Below are positions 1 through 6,926 of a stretch of DNA of 7,165 nt, in pieces (positions within the stretch are counted from its first letter, which is position 1; every line of letters begins with the position of its first letter). The position numbers and the translations under genes were made by a program. The DNA is from Halovenus sp. (lineage in GTDB: Archaea > Halobacteriota > Halobacteria > Halobacteriales > Haloarculaceae), in the NCBI GenBank assembly GCA_028274925.1, contig JAQCNR010000085.1:1-7165 (forward strand), read 5' to 3'. A model generated the notes under the pieces. The model was given only the letters and a program-made list of their open reading frames with translations. It was not told the DNA's origin and did not search any database.

Positions 1-81
1 GAACGCCTTCCCGTCGTCGCCGAAATCACTCTCGTCGATTGGCTGTGGGCGCGTCTCCTCGTGAGTAATCTCTCGTGCCAT
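1..81 (-). CDS. 5' end of an unidentified small protein gene (partial), possibly a CDGSH-type iron-sulfur protein
   Basis: An open frame begins with ATG at 81-79 and runs 27 codons to the window edge without a stop. It starts MAREITHEETRPQPIDESDF and ends with GDDGKAF. A TATA-like box lies about 27 bases upstream of the ATG and there is no ribosome binding site, which fits a leaderless haloarchaeal gene and supports this start. From memory, the opening resembles small haloarchaeal CDGSH-domain iron-sulfur proteins, which often begin MAREVTH; the Cys/His cluster motif would lie outside the window, so this identity is only a guess. The gene begins 38 bases after the arlJ stop codon but has its own promoter, so it is probably not part of the archaellum operon in function. 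Confidence 0.6.
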   Translation of the reverse strand, partial: MAREITHEETRPQPIDESDFGDDGKAF

Positions 82-103
82 ACCGGGCGAACGACCGCGG
101 CAT

Positions 104-111
104 ACGTAAAA
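104..111 (-). promoter_or_regulatory. TATA-like box for the gene starting at 81
   Basis: On the minus strand this reads TTTTACGT. Its centre is about 26-27 bases upstream of the ATG at 81, the spacing expected when transcription starts at or next to the start codon in haloarchaea. It lies in the short spacer after the arlJ stop codon. The call rests on sequence and spacing only. Confidence 0.5.
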
Positions 112-119
112 CGGAGGGT

Positions 120-1880
120 TCAGACCGAGAGGAAGCTACTGACGACGACTCGTGTCAAGATTGCAGTCAGGGCTGCAATCCACGCCAGCGCGACAAAGTG
201 AATGTAGGTGTTGATCTTGTGGCCGCCGTCGACGGTTCGGATCATCAGCGACGACAGCATCGCCGAGAACATGATGACGATAACCAGCAGAAACTCGATG
301 AGCGGAATGTTGTACATGCTCGTATTGATGAGTGAGTTCGCGCTGAACCCGCTGCCGCCAGCGTTACCCAAATTGAGTTCCATGTTACTCAGAATCCGAA
401 CGACTTCAAGGCCGATGAAAAACGCGAAGGTCGCCGCTGCGTTGATTCCGTGGAGCAACCCGACCATCGTCGTTGCCGCCTGGTTGCGCTGCTGTCGGAG
501 ACGGTTCACTTCGCTCATGTTCTCACCGATGAGTTCGCCGAGGATCTGTGGGTCGCCACCCATCTCTCGGCCGATAAGGTACATCTCACTGAACGTCTGA
601 ATCAGGTAGGAGCGACAGTCCGCGGTGAAGTACCGCCACGCCTCCGCTGGTTCGATTCGCATATTCAGTCGTTTGTACAGGTCGTCGATGTTGTCGGTCA
701 GCGGGCCGAAGTCTTTCTCGCGTAGCGTCTGGAGCACGTCTGAACTGGTCGACTGCTTGACCGACTCTGTGGTCCCCAGCGCCCGGATGAAACTCGGGAA
801 CTCGTCGTCACGGGCCTTGACGAGTTTCTCCTGTCGGTACAGCACGATTCCGGGAATCAAAAGCGGGGTTATCGGAATAACGGCGTACATCGGCAGCGGC
901 ATCGGCGTGCCGAAAAACGGAATAATCATCGAGATTCGAACCGGCAGGATACCGAGCAATCCGCCATAGGTGATAAACGCCAGCACACCACACAGCGCAA
1001 CGCCGATCCAGAAACTCGCTCGAATGCGAGGCTCTGCCTGCGAGGGTTTCTCTGGTGGGTGGTACCACCGCGGGTCGTACGGCGAGAGCGACCGCAGTGC
1101 CATATAGAAGCCAGTCTGGATGAAAATGTACATCACGATGACAGCGGCGACGGTCATCGTTGGACTTGTCCCAGTTAGCACCGGCAGCACGACTGCGAAC
1201 ACCAGCGCGAACGTCATCGACAGCACCATCGACAGGTACAGATCTGTCATCACATCGAGGTTGTTCAGCGTCGACTCGTACACTGTCGAGTACTCCTGAA
1301 TGATGCTCTCCTGCTCGGTCAGTAGGTATTCACGGAGTGACTGCCCGGCGCTGATGGTGTAGGCGAGTCGCTCGAAAAAGTCTGCCACCGTTTCGCTCGG
1401 GACCTCCTGTGCCCGGCGTCGGCAGGCGTCGTCGAGACTCTGGTTCCACGTGTCGACGAGTTCGACGACGCGGCCCATCTCCTTGGCGAGTTCGCCGTAC
1501 TCCTCTTCTTGAGCAAGCGACCGAAAGACCTCCATCCGGTCGATTTTCGTGATTGCCAGCACGGTCATGTGCGTGACCATCAGGTGAAACTGGTTGTTGA
1601 GTTGGCTACGGCGCTGGCTGACCAGAATCTTTGGGTAGAACACCGCCGAGATAAAGGCGAGGAGTCCGAGCAGCGGAATCGGCGCGCGAACGACCAGCGG
1701 TTGGCTGCTGAGGAAAAACGGCATGAAAATACTGACGAGGAAAAACGCCAATGCTGGGACCAGAATGAACGTAATGTACTGCCCCATCGGCATCTCCATC
1801 CGCCGGTATGACTCAAGCAGCGACTTGATGTTCTCGGAAATCGTCAGGTCAAAGGCTGGGTCCGCACTATCGGTGGCCAT
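120..1880 (-). CDS. arlJ: ArlJ (FlaJ), archaellum membrane platform protein
   Basis: This 586-residue polytopic membrane protein matches the archaellum platform ArlJ, the only integral membrane protein of the motor core, which anchors the ATPase ArlI and templates assembly of the archaellin filament. Hydrophobic segments are visible at about residues 34-58, 64-87, 214-238, 240-262, 289-313, 328-348, 470-495, 524-546 and 558-580. Two charged cytoplasmic regions, about 95-212 and 352-468, fit the two T2SSF (GspF-like) domains of the family; the second holds the stretch LIGREMGGDPQILGELIGEN. The length fits haloarchaeal ArlJ. Its ATG overlaps the last base of the arlI stop codon (TAATG), which implies translational coupling. 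PilC-type pilus platform proteins share the fold, but the arlCE-arlH-arlI context settles the assignment. Confidence 0.95.
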   Translation of the reverse strand: MATDSADPAFDLTISENIKSLLESYRRMEMPMGQYITFILVPALAFFLVSIFMPFFLSSQPLVVRAPIPLLGLLAFISAVFYPKILVSQRRSQLNNQFHLMVTHMTVLAITKIDRMEVFRSLAQEEEYGELAKEMGRVVELVDTWNQSLDDACRRRAQEVPSETVADFFERLAYTISAGQSLREYLLTEQESIIQEYSTVYESTLNNLDVMTDLYLSMVLSMTFALVFAVVLPVLTGTSPTMTVAAVIVMYIFIQTGFYMALRSLSPYDPRWYHPPEKPSQAEPRIRASFWIGVALCGVLAFITYGGLLGILPVRISMIIPFFGTPMPLPMYAVIPITPLLIPGIVLYRQEKLVKARDDEFPSFIRALGTTESVKQSTSSDVLQTLREKDFGPLTDNIDDLYKRLNMRIEPAEAWRYFTADCRSYLIQTFSEMYLIGREMGGDPQILGELIGENMSEVNRLRQQRNQAATTMVGLLHGINAAATFAFFIGLEVVRILSNMELNLGNAGGSGFSANSLINTSMYNIPLIEFLLVIVIMFSAMLSSLMIRTVDGGHKINTYIHFVALAWIAALTAILTRVVVSSFLSV

Positions 1881-3559
1881 TAGTCTTGCCTGTAGATGTC
1901 GAAGGGGAGTCCCTCGACACCGTCTCGCTGGAAGTCAGTTATCAGTTCGTTCACTTCGTGGTAGCCGACGATTCCCTCTTGAATCGCCCGCTCGATGATC
2001 CGCGCTCGGAAGTCCAGATCGTCGTAGATGTCTCGGGTATCCTCGTAACCGAGCAGCGTCGCGATCTGCTCTTCGAGGACAAAGGAGTTGTTCCGCCCCT
2101 GGAATGTAATCTCGTCCTCAACTGGGTCCCAGAAGAATGCTTGTCGCGTGACCACGCCGTCCATCTCTTTGGAGTAGCCCTCGATCTCTTGCACCGACGT
2201 AACCCGACGGAGCACGTCGTCGCCCTGCTTGACGCGGTTCTGGAACAATGCTACGTCGGCGACATCCATGAACGTCTCGGGGACATTAATTGGTTCGCCG
2301 GTAAACCGCTGGATCATCGAGACAATGTCGCTGGCGTGGAAGGTCAGCATGACGGGGTGGCCGGTCTGGGCCGCCTGGAAGGCCATCCGACCCTCCTCAC
2401 CACGAACCTCGCCCACGATGATGTAGTCCGGGCGGGATCGGAGCGCGGCCGCGACCAGATCGAACATCGAAATGGAGGTGCTCTCGTCGTCGCCTTCACG
2501 GGTCAGCAGTTGCTGCCACGTATCGTGCGGCGGCATGACCTCAGCGGTGTCCTCTGCGGTGTAAATCTTGGCATCTCGGGGAATGAACGACATAATCGAG
2601 TTCAGCGTCGTCGTCTTCCCCGATGCTGTCTCACCGACAACGAAGACTGTCTGCTCGTTTTCGAGACAGAGCCAGAGATATGCCGACAGTTCTGGGCTGA
2701 GCGTGTTCCAGGCGGTAATCTGGAAGATCGACAGTGGGATTTCGTCGCCCTGACGAATCGTCAGCGATGGCCCCTTTAGACTCACGTCGTCGGAGTAAAT
2801 CAGGTTGAGACGTGAGCCGTCTGGCAGCGTCGAGTCCACAATCGGGTCACTGTCAGACACCGGGTCACCCATTCGCTCGCCCATGTTCTTCAGCCACTGG
2901 TCGAAGTGGTCGTCACTCTCCCACTCGACAGTCGTCTCGAGCATGCTGTAGACCGAGTGGTCGGTGAAACACTGGTTCGGCCCGATGACGTGAATATCCT
3001 CGTTGGCCGGGTCGCGCATCACCGGTTCCAGCGGCCCCAGACCAACGATATCGCGGTTGAGTCGATAGCGGATGTTTTCGTAGGTCTGTTCGGTTAACTC
3101 CACTTTGCCTACGTCGGTAATATTCTTCAGCCGCGTTAGAACGCCACCATCTGCTTCCTCTTCGGGCTGTTTGATCTTCGTCGTCTCCTCCATCAACTCC
3201 TCGATACGGTCGTCGTACTCGGCCTCGTCCTGTGGTGCGGGTTTGGTGACGCTGCGTTCGAGTAGCTTGTCTCGGACTTTGTTGAATACAGACCACTCAT
3301 CATCGGACAGGTCTGGTTCGATGACGTAGTACTTCATATCCTGTCCGACATCGCCGTAGATGTGACAGTAGATGGGTCCGCCGACGGGATAGAGTACGTT
3401 TGGCCGCTGAGACTCGTACTCGTCGTCGGCTTCTTCGATGAACAGCGGAAACTCCCCCGTAATCTGCTTGAACTTCATCAGATGTTCGCGGAGATGTGGC
3501 CGTCGGGCCGCGTGTTGTCTGAGTTCGTCTGAAGGAGTTGGCTGTCCGTGGTCTGTCAT
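1880..3559 (-). CDS. arlI: ArlI (FlaI), archaellum motor ATPase
   Basis: This 559-residue cytoplasmic protein is the secretion-superfamily (GspE/VirB11-like) hexameric ATPase that drives archaellum assembly and rotation. Visible motifs are Walker A GETASGKTT at residues 309-317, the Asp box around AEDTAE at 335-340, Walker B RPDYIIVGEVRG at 376-387 and the His box QTGHPVMLTFHA at 398-409. All key residues look intact. The N-terminal part (about 1-290) has the acidic head and the PVGGPIYCHIYGD segment (58-70), as expected for haloarchaeal ArlI. It starts 3 bases after the arlH stop codon with no clear ribosome binding site, and its stop overlaps the arlJ start, so arlH-arlI-arlJ is one operon. 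A pilus ATPase of the PilB type is the alternative, made unlikely by the neighbouring arlH. Confidence 0.95.
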   Translation of the reverse strand: MTDHGQPTPSDELRQHAARRPHLREHLMKFKQITGEFPLFIEEADDEYESQRPNVLYPVGGPIYCHIYGDVGQDMKYYVIEPDLSDDEWSVFNKVRDKLLERSVTKPAPQDEAEYDDRIEELMEETTKIKQPEEEADGGVLTRLKNITDVGKVELTEQTYENIRYRLNRDIVGLGPLEPVMRDPANEDIHVIGPNQCFTDHSVYSMLETTVEWESDDHFDQWLKNMGERMGDPVSDSDPIVDSTLPDGSRLNLIYSDDVSLKGPSLTIRQGDEIPLSIFQITAWNTLSPELSAYLWLCLENEQTVFVVGETASGKTTTLNSIMSFIPRDAKIYTAEDTAEVMPPHDTWQQLLTREGDDESTSISMFDLVAAALRSRPDYIIVGEVRGEEGRMAFQAAQTGHPVMLTFHASDIVSMIQRFTGEPINVPETFMDVADVALFQNRVKQGDDVLRRVTSVQEIEGYSKEMDGVVTRQAFFWDPVEDEITFQGRNNSFVLEEQIATLLGYEDTRDIYDDLDFRARIIERAIQEGIVGYHEVNELITDFQRDGVEGLPFDIYRQD

Positions 3560-3562
3560 TAG

Positions 3563-4330
3563 TTATGCGACACTACGTGATTCGATGACGATACCGGTCC
3601 CCTGTCGGACGGAGAAACCGATGGTGTCACCCACCTGCTCGCCCATCCCCGCAAACCGCAGCACGTTCACCTGCCGCCGGGTTTCGTTGCCGACTTCGAC
3701 CATCTCTAACTCGATGAAGACATCTGCAATCGAGCGGAACGGACCGAGTGCCTCTTCGTCCAGCGTCGTCGGGTCGACAGTCAGGATGACGACCTTGCCC
3801 TCGGAGATGATATCCCGGAAAAACGAAATAATCTCCAGTGCGGCCTGACGCTCCTCGTTCTGCCGGACGAGTGCCTCGAACTTGGGGTCGTTCCGCAGGA
3901 TAGCGTCGAAGGTATCGATAATGACGACATCGGAGTCCCACATCACTTCGGCTTCCATCAGTCGCCGCAAGAGTTCTTTCCGGTCTTCCTCGGCGTCGTC
4001 GTCCATCGTAAACGTGTTTTTCGAGTCACCGATGGCGGCGTGTAGGTAGAGGATGTTCTCGTCGAGCATGTGGTCGACCATCCCGTAATCCAGCGAGTGC
4101 ATTTGCTCTAAGAACGAGCCAACAGTCAGTTCGGTCGACAGCATCGACACCATCGTCCCCTCCTCGCAGAGTCCGTACGAAAAGCGCTGGCTCATGGCAG
4201 ACTTGCCGGCACCGTACTCACCTTCGATGAGGACAATACTGCCGGGCGGAAGTCCGCCGCCGAGTTCTTTGTTCAGTCGATCTCGCTCGCCAAGTCCAAT
4301 TGAGTATAAATCCTGTTGTGCTAGACTCAT
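3563..4330 (-). CDS. arlH: ArlH (FlaH), RecA/KaiC-like ATP-binding regulator of the archaellum motor
   Basis: This 255-residue protein has the RecA/KaiC fold of ArlH, which binds ATP, docks onto ArlI and is thought to switch the motor between assembly and rotation inside the ArlC/D/E ring. Walker A is GEYGAGKSA at residues 37-45. A Walker B-like strand, DVVIIDTFD, lies at 134-142. The length is typical of the family and no key motif seems missing. The ATG at 4330-4328 is preceded by a G-rich Shine-Dalgarno-like element, in contrast with the leaderless genes nearby. It is the first gene of the arlH-arlI-arlJ set and follows arlCE after a 145-base gap in which arlF and arlG would usually lie. 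Confidence 0.93.
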   Translation of the reverse strand: MSLAQQDLYSIGLGERDRLNKELGGGLPPGSIVLIEGEYGAGKSAMSQRFSYGLCEEGTMVSMLSTELTVGSFLEQMHSLDYGMVDHMLDENILYLHAAIGDSKNTFTMDDDAEEDRKELLRRLMEAEVMWDSDVVIIDTFDAILRNDPKFEALVRQNEERQAALEIISFFRDIISEGKVVILTVDPTTLDEEALGPFRSIADVFIELEMVEVGNETRRQVNVLRFAGMGEQVGDTIGFSVRQGTGIVIESRSVA

Positions 4331-4334
4331 TGTG

Positions 4335-4342
4335 ACACCCCC
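4335..4342 (-). promoter_or_regulatory. Shine-Dalgarno-like site of arlH
   Basis: The minus strand reads GGGGGTGT just upstream of the arlH ATG, a partial match to the GGAGGTGA consensus at normal spacing. It suggests that arlH is translated from a message with a leader, whether readthrough from arlCE or a start inside the 145-base gap. It is the clearest ribosome binding site in the window. Confidence 0.5.
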
Positions 4343-4375
4343 TGAGTGTCTGGCTGTATCGCCACCCGCCGTCGC

Positions 4376-4394
4376 GCGCTCGCTTGCGCTCGCT
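4376..4394. repeat. GC-rich direct repeat in the arlCE-arlH gap
   Basis: The unit GCGCTCGCT occurs twice, at 4376-4384 and 4386-4394, separated by one base, inside a longer run of alternating G and C. I recall this GCGCTCGCTTGCGCTCGC-like string as frequent between haloarchaeal genes, but cannot verify that here. The rest of the gap (4331-4475) holds no gene that I can support. Confidence 0.5.
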
Positions 4395-4475
4395 GCTCAA
4401 CTACAATGTTTGTGAGTAACCGGGTTAACGGTGTTGGCTGGTGTACGACCCCCACAATTTCTCCGATGGCGGGGC

Positions 4476-5654
4476 TCACAGTGAGTCACCACCACCGAAG
4501 ATGGACGCCTGCGTATCCTCGCCTCCCCTGAGTTGGTCGATGTATGCGAGACTCTGCGTGTGGTGTTCGGTCGAGAGCGACCCTCGATGGCCGTGCTCGA
4601 ACTGGCCGAGGTGGGCTTCGAGTTCGGTCGCAACGGTTTCAGTCACCCAGTCAATCGTCTCGTAGTACTGGATTGCTTCCGACGCACCCCGAGCACCCAC
4701 TTCGTCGACGAGATATTCCAGCCACTCGATGACGACCAGATCACCAGTGACACCGTCTGGAACCTCCCGAAGATACGGCTTTCCAGCGGTCGGTTCTTCA
4801 GTTGGGGAGGTCGACCCACCAGACTGCGGTTCACTGTGGGCTGGCGCATCGTCGTCCGCCTGGGTCACCTGTTGGTCGTCAGGTTCGCTGGCAGCGGTAT
4901 CGTCTGCGAGCAACTGCTCGTCGCCCATCTCGTCGACGTCCGCCGTCGGCGTTTCCTCGGTCTCTTCGAGACCATCGTCAAAGCCGCCGCCCATCTCCTC
5001 GAACTCATCGCCGGCCTCGTCGAAGCCGTCGTCGAATTCGCTGGCCTCATCGAACTCCTCGGTCTCTTCGACCTCGGCTTCAAATTCGTCGGCGTCGTCG
5101 AGGCCGTCGGCTGTCTCCTCGTCAATCTCACCGAATTCGTCGCTTTCGTCTTCTTCGACGAGGTCGTCGTCGAAAAAGCCCTCTGCGTCGGCGTCGGCGA
5201 TATCCTCGTCGACACTTTCGTCTTCCTCCTCTTCGTCGTCGGCGAACAGGCCAAAGGAGCTATCTTGGGCCTCCATCTGACCGCCACCCATCCCGCCGCC
5301 GCCCATCTCGTCGGCGAAGGGGTTGACTCCGCGGGTGACCATCTCGTAAATATCCAGTAACTTCCGGACATTCTCCTCGACTTCTTCGACGCTGTTGGAA
5401 ATCTGTTCGTTCTCGTTGCGAACAGTGTTGACCGTCGAAGAGAGACTCCCAACCTCGTTTTCGAGTTCGTCGAGTCGGTGTTCGAGTTCGTCGACGTTGC
5501 CGCCACCGCCGCCGCCGGCCATCTCGTCGCCACCTTCCATGTCGTCGAAGCCATCGTCCAACCCGCCAAGGTCCTCGTCGCCGTCGAGACCACCGAGGTC
5601 CTCGGCCCCGTCGTCTAACTCTCCCAACCCACCGAGGTCGTCGCTACCACTCAT
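4476..5654 (-). CDS. arlCE: ArlCE (FlaCE), archaellum cytoplasmic ring / chemotaxis-linked fusion protein
   Basis: This protein combines a FlaC domain and a FlaD/E domain, the fused form usual in haloarchaea. ArlC/D/E proteins form a cytoplasmic ring around the motor and receive the CheY signal through the CheF adaptor. Numbered from the ATG at 5654 (392 residues): three DLGGL copies at 6-10, 19-23 and 28-32; a glycine run near 47-52; a coiled coil at about 54-104 (FlaC part) ending near NPFADE; a very acidic low-complexity linker at about 135-280; and a C-terminal FlaD/E domain at about 293-376 containing EWLEYLVDEVG, YYETIDWVTE and STEHHTQSLAYI. A Gly-rich tail ends the protein. An upstream in-frame ATG at 5666 would add MWAT, but the TATA-like box fits the inner start better. 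arlF and arlG do not follow it. Confidence 0.92.
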   Translation of the reverse strand: MSGSDDLGGLGELDDGAEDLGGLDGDEDLGGLDDGFDDMEGGDEMAGGGGGGNVDELEHRLDELENEVGSLSSTVNTVRNENEQISNSVEEVEENVRKLLDIYEMVTRGVNPFADEMGGGGMGGGQMEAQDSSFGLFADDEEEEDESVDEDIADADAEGFFDDDLVEEDESDEFGEIDEETADGLDDADEFEAEVEETEEFDEASEFDDGFDEAGDEFEEMGGGFDDGLEETEETPTADVDEMGDEQLLADDTAASEPDDQQVTQADDDAPAHSEPQSGGSTSPTEEPTAGKPYLREVPDGVTGDLVVIEWLEYLVDEVGARGASEAIQYYETIDWVTETVATELEAHLGQFEHGHRGSLSTEHHTQSLAYIDQLRGGEDTQASIFGGGDSL

Positions 5655-5679
5655 TGTAGCCCACATTCGCGCGTGCGCC

Positions 5680-5686
5680 TATTCAA
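5680..5686 (-). promoter_or_regulatory. Possible TATA box for arlCE
   Basis: The minus strand reads TTGAATA centred about 29 bases upstream of the ATG at 5654, the same distance as the stronger TATA box of the upstream actin-like gene. No ribosome binding site precedes either candidate ATG, so a leaderless message starting near 5654 is plausible. The match is weak and arlCE may also be read through from upstream. Confidence 0.35.
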
Positions 5687-5700
5687 TCCACCGTTTTTGC

Positions 5701-5714
5701 TATCACTCTTGATA
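5701..5714. repeat. Perfect 5-bp inverted repeat upstream of arlCE
   Basis: TATCA and TGATA flank a 4-base loop. The element lies between the stop codon of the actin-like gene and the possible arlCE TATA box, about 15 bases upstream of that box. It could be a small regulator site, but five base pairs in AT-rich DNA can arise by chance. No T-run follows on the minus strand, so it is not a clear terminator. Confidence 0.25.
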
Positions 5715-5729
5715 ATAGTCCCGAATAAC

Positions 5730-6791
5730 TTACCGAACGAGCCGCGACGCAATCCGCTGTGCGCCGATTGCTGGGGCGATGTCGGGCCGGTCTGGTGCGG
5801 TTACCGTCATTTCCGTGTCGACAGCCTCACCGAGTCGTTGCTGACACTCCTCGACAAAGCCGGGTAGGCACGCCATCCCACCAGTGAGAACCACTGGTTG
5901 ATCCAGTGCTAACCGCTGTACCCGCTGGTACTGGCCGGACAACTGTGGGAGGAACTCGCCAGCGAAGTGGGCTACGACAGTGTCGAGGTACTCCTCGACG
6001 GGGTCCATAATTGACCGGCCGATTGTGAACTCGTGGCGGCCACCGCCTGGTTGCTGGATGACGTCGGTTAGTGGCTCGAAATTCTCGAAACTGGCGTGCT
6101 GTTCTTTGTACTCTCGGGCGGTGTTGATGTCGATGTGGACCCTGCTCTGTGTCTCGTTTTCGACGTTGCTGATGATTTTCCGGTCGACTTCGTTGCCCGA
6201 GACTGCTGCCGTTCGGTACGGGGCGACCTGTTCGCCACGGCGGAAGGCGGCGGATTCGACGTGTGTTGCGCCGAGGTTCATCGCAGCAAACACTGTTTCG
6301 ATGGCCTCCAGTCCGTCGCCGAAGGCTGGAATCGCGCCACACAGCATCTCTGGGTAGCGCTCGATTCCCCCGGTTCCAATCGGACTGTCCGCAATCACTC
6401 GGCCCAGGTTCTCCTGCCCTGTCGTGTTCTCGCTGAGTGGCGTGACGTAGACGACGACGCTGTCTTCAGGAACGTCGTGGGAGTCGACGACCGCATCGAA
6501 AAACTGCGCTGTCCGCTCGGTCTGGTGGCCCGAATCCGGCAGTCCCGAGCGGAGTGGGAACTCGACGCTGTCGGGATACTCTGCTGCGGCGTTGTCACCG
6601 TAGGCATACTTCGTCTCGCCGGTAATCGGATTTTTGTACTCCGCCAGACAGGTCAATGTCCGGATAACCTGTACACCGCCGTCCGGTGCTGGAAACGCGA
6701 TAACAGTCCGCGTCGAGCCGATTTTGACACCGACGGGCACCGGTGACCCACCGTCTGTGACTGGCTGTCGTCGCCGGTCGGTGTCAGTCAT
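5730..6791 (-). CDS. Actin/MreB-fold protein (haloarchaeal actin-like family) within the archaellum locus, with altered nucleotide-loop aspartates
   Basis: The 353 residues follow the actin/Hsp70 (ASKHA) plan. Phosphate-1 is VGVKIGSTRT (20-29), connect-1 is YPEMLCGAIPAFG (146-158), phosphate-2 is MNLGATHVE (171-179) followed by SGNEVDRKI (198-206, like the GDEMD segment of MreB), TAREYKEQHA lies at 224-233, the adenosine loop is VVLTGGMACLPGF (300-312) and connect-2 is APAIGAQRI (339-347). No membrane segment or signal peptide is visible; the first 17 residues look disordered. The aspartate usual in phosphate-1 is Lys23 and the one usual in phosphate-2 is Asn172, so hydrolysis may be weak or differently organised. 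By memory it resembles the salactin/volactin group of haloarchaeal actin-like proteins, whose members form filaments; I cannot check whether that group shares these changes. It sits between two ArlD/E-domain genes and has its own leaderless promoter, which suggests a link to motility or to polar placement of the motor. Confidence 0.88.
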   Translation of the reverse strand: MTDTDRRRQPVTDGGSPVPVGVKIGSTRTVIAFPAPDGGVQVIRTLTCLAEYKNPITGETKYAYGDNAAAEYPDSVEFPLRSGLPDSGHQTERTAQFFDAVVDSHDVPEDSVVVYVTPLSENTTGQENLGRVIADSPIGTGGIERYPEMLCGAIPAFGDGLEAIETVFAAMNLGATHVESAAFRRGEQVAPYRTAAVSGNEVDRKIISNVENETQSRVHIDINTAREYKEQHASFENFEPLTDVIQQPGGGRHEFTIGRSIMDPVEEYLDTVVAHFAGEFLPQLSGQYQRVQRLALDQPVVLTGGMACLPGFVEECQQRLGEAVDTEMTVTAPDRPDIAPAIGAQRIASRLVR

Positions 6792-6815
6792 GTCTCACTG
6801 TTTTAGACACTCGGT

Positions 6816-6825
6816 CATATAATAA
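6816..6825 (-). promoter_or_regulatory. TATA box of the actin-like gene
   Basis: The minus strand reads TTATTATATG, centred 29-30 bases upstream of the ATG at 6791, with no ribosome binding site in between. This is the strongest promoter-like element in the window and indicates a leaderless transcript starting at or next to that ATG, which also supports the start chosen. The rest of the 135-base gap (6792-6926) holds no gene that I can support. Confidence 0.6.
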
Positions 6826-6926
6826 CCGGAAGAAGATACCGTGAGACTGGCGTCGCCACGTTCTTTGTTCAGTCAGTCGCGTCGCCGAGTCCAGCCGAAT
6901 AGCGGACTTGGTGAGTGAGGCTCAGT

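Noticed and set aside
1886..2779. Plus-strand open frame of 297 codons opposite arlI
   Set aside because: It lies wholly antisense to the ATPase core with intact Walker motifs, and its product shows no recognisable domain. Long antisense frames are common in GC-rich haloarchaeal DNA.
120..3559. Reading the ATPase and platform pair as a type IV pilus PilB/PilC system
   Set aside because: The adjacent arlH and arlCE, the tight arlH-arlI-arlJ order and the protein lengths point to the archaellum; no prepilin or pilus-specific gene is present.
4218..4400. Short minus-strand open frame spanning the arlH start, as a possible small gene in the gap
   Set aside because: Most of it overlaps the arlH N-terminus in another frame, and its composition is Arg/Ser/Thr-rich, unlike the acidic haloarchaeal proteins around it.
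4533..5712. Several long plus-strand open frames (for example 4533-5360, 4729-5280, 4802-5326) opposite arlCE
   Set aside because: They are mirror frames of the repetitive GAC/GAG-rich acidic linker; their products are runs of Ser, Arg/Pro or Val/Leu with no domain, while the minus strand encodes recognised FlaC and FlaD/E domains.
5730..6791. Calling the actin-like gene FtsA, PilM or an Hsp70 chaperone
   Set aside because: It lacks a C-terminal membrane-anchoring helix and an Hsp70 substrate domain, and its length and motif spacing fit an MreB/actin-size protein better; no cell-division or pilus genes are adjacent.
6789..6808. Short inverted repeat (TGTCT and AGACA) at the start codon of the actin-like gene
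   Set aside because: Only five base pairs with a nine-base loop; this is expected by chance and has no supporting second copy.
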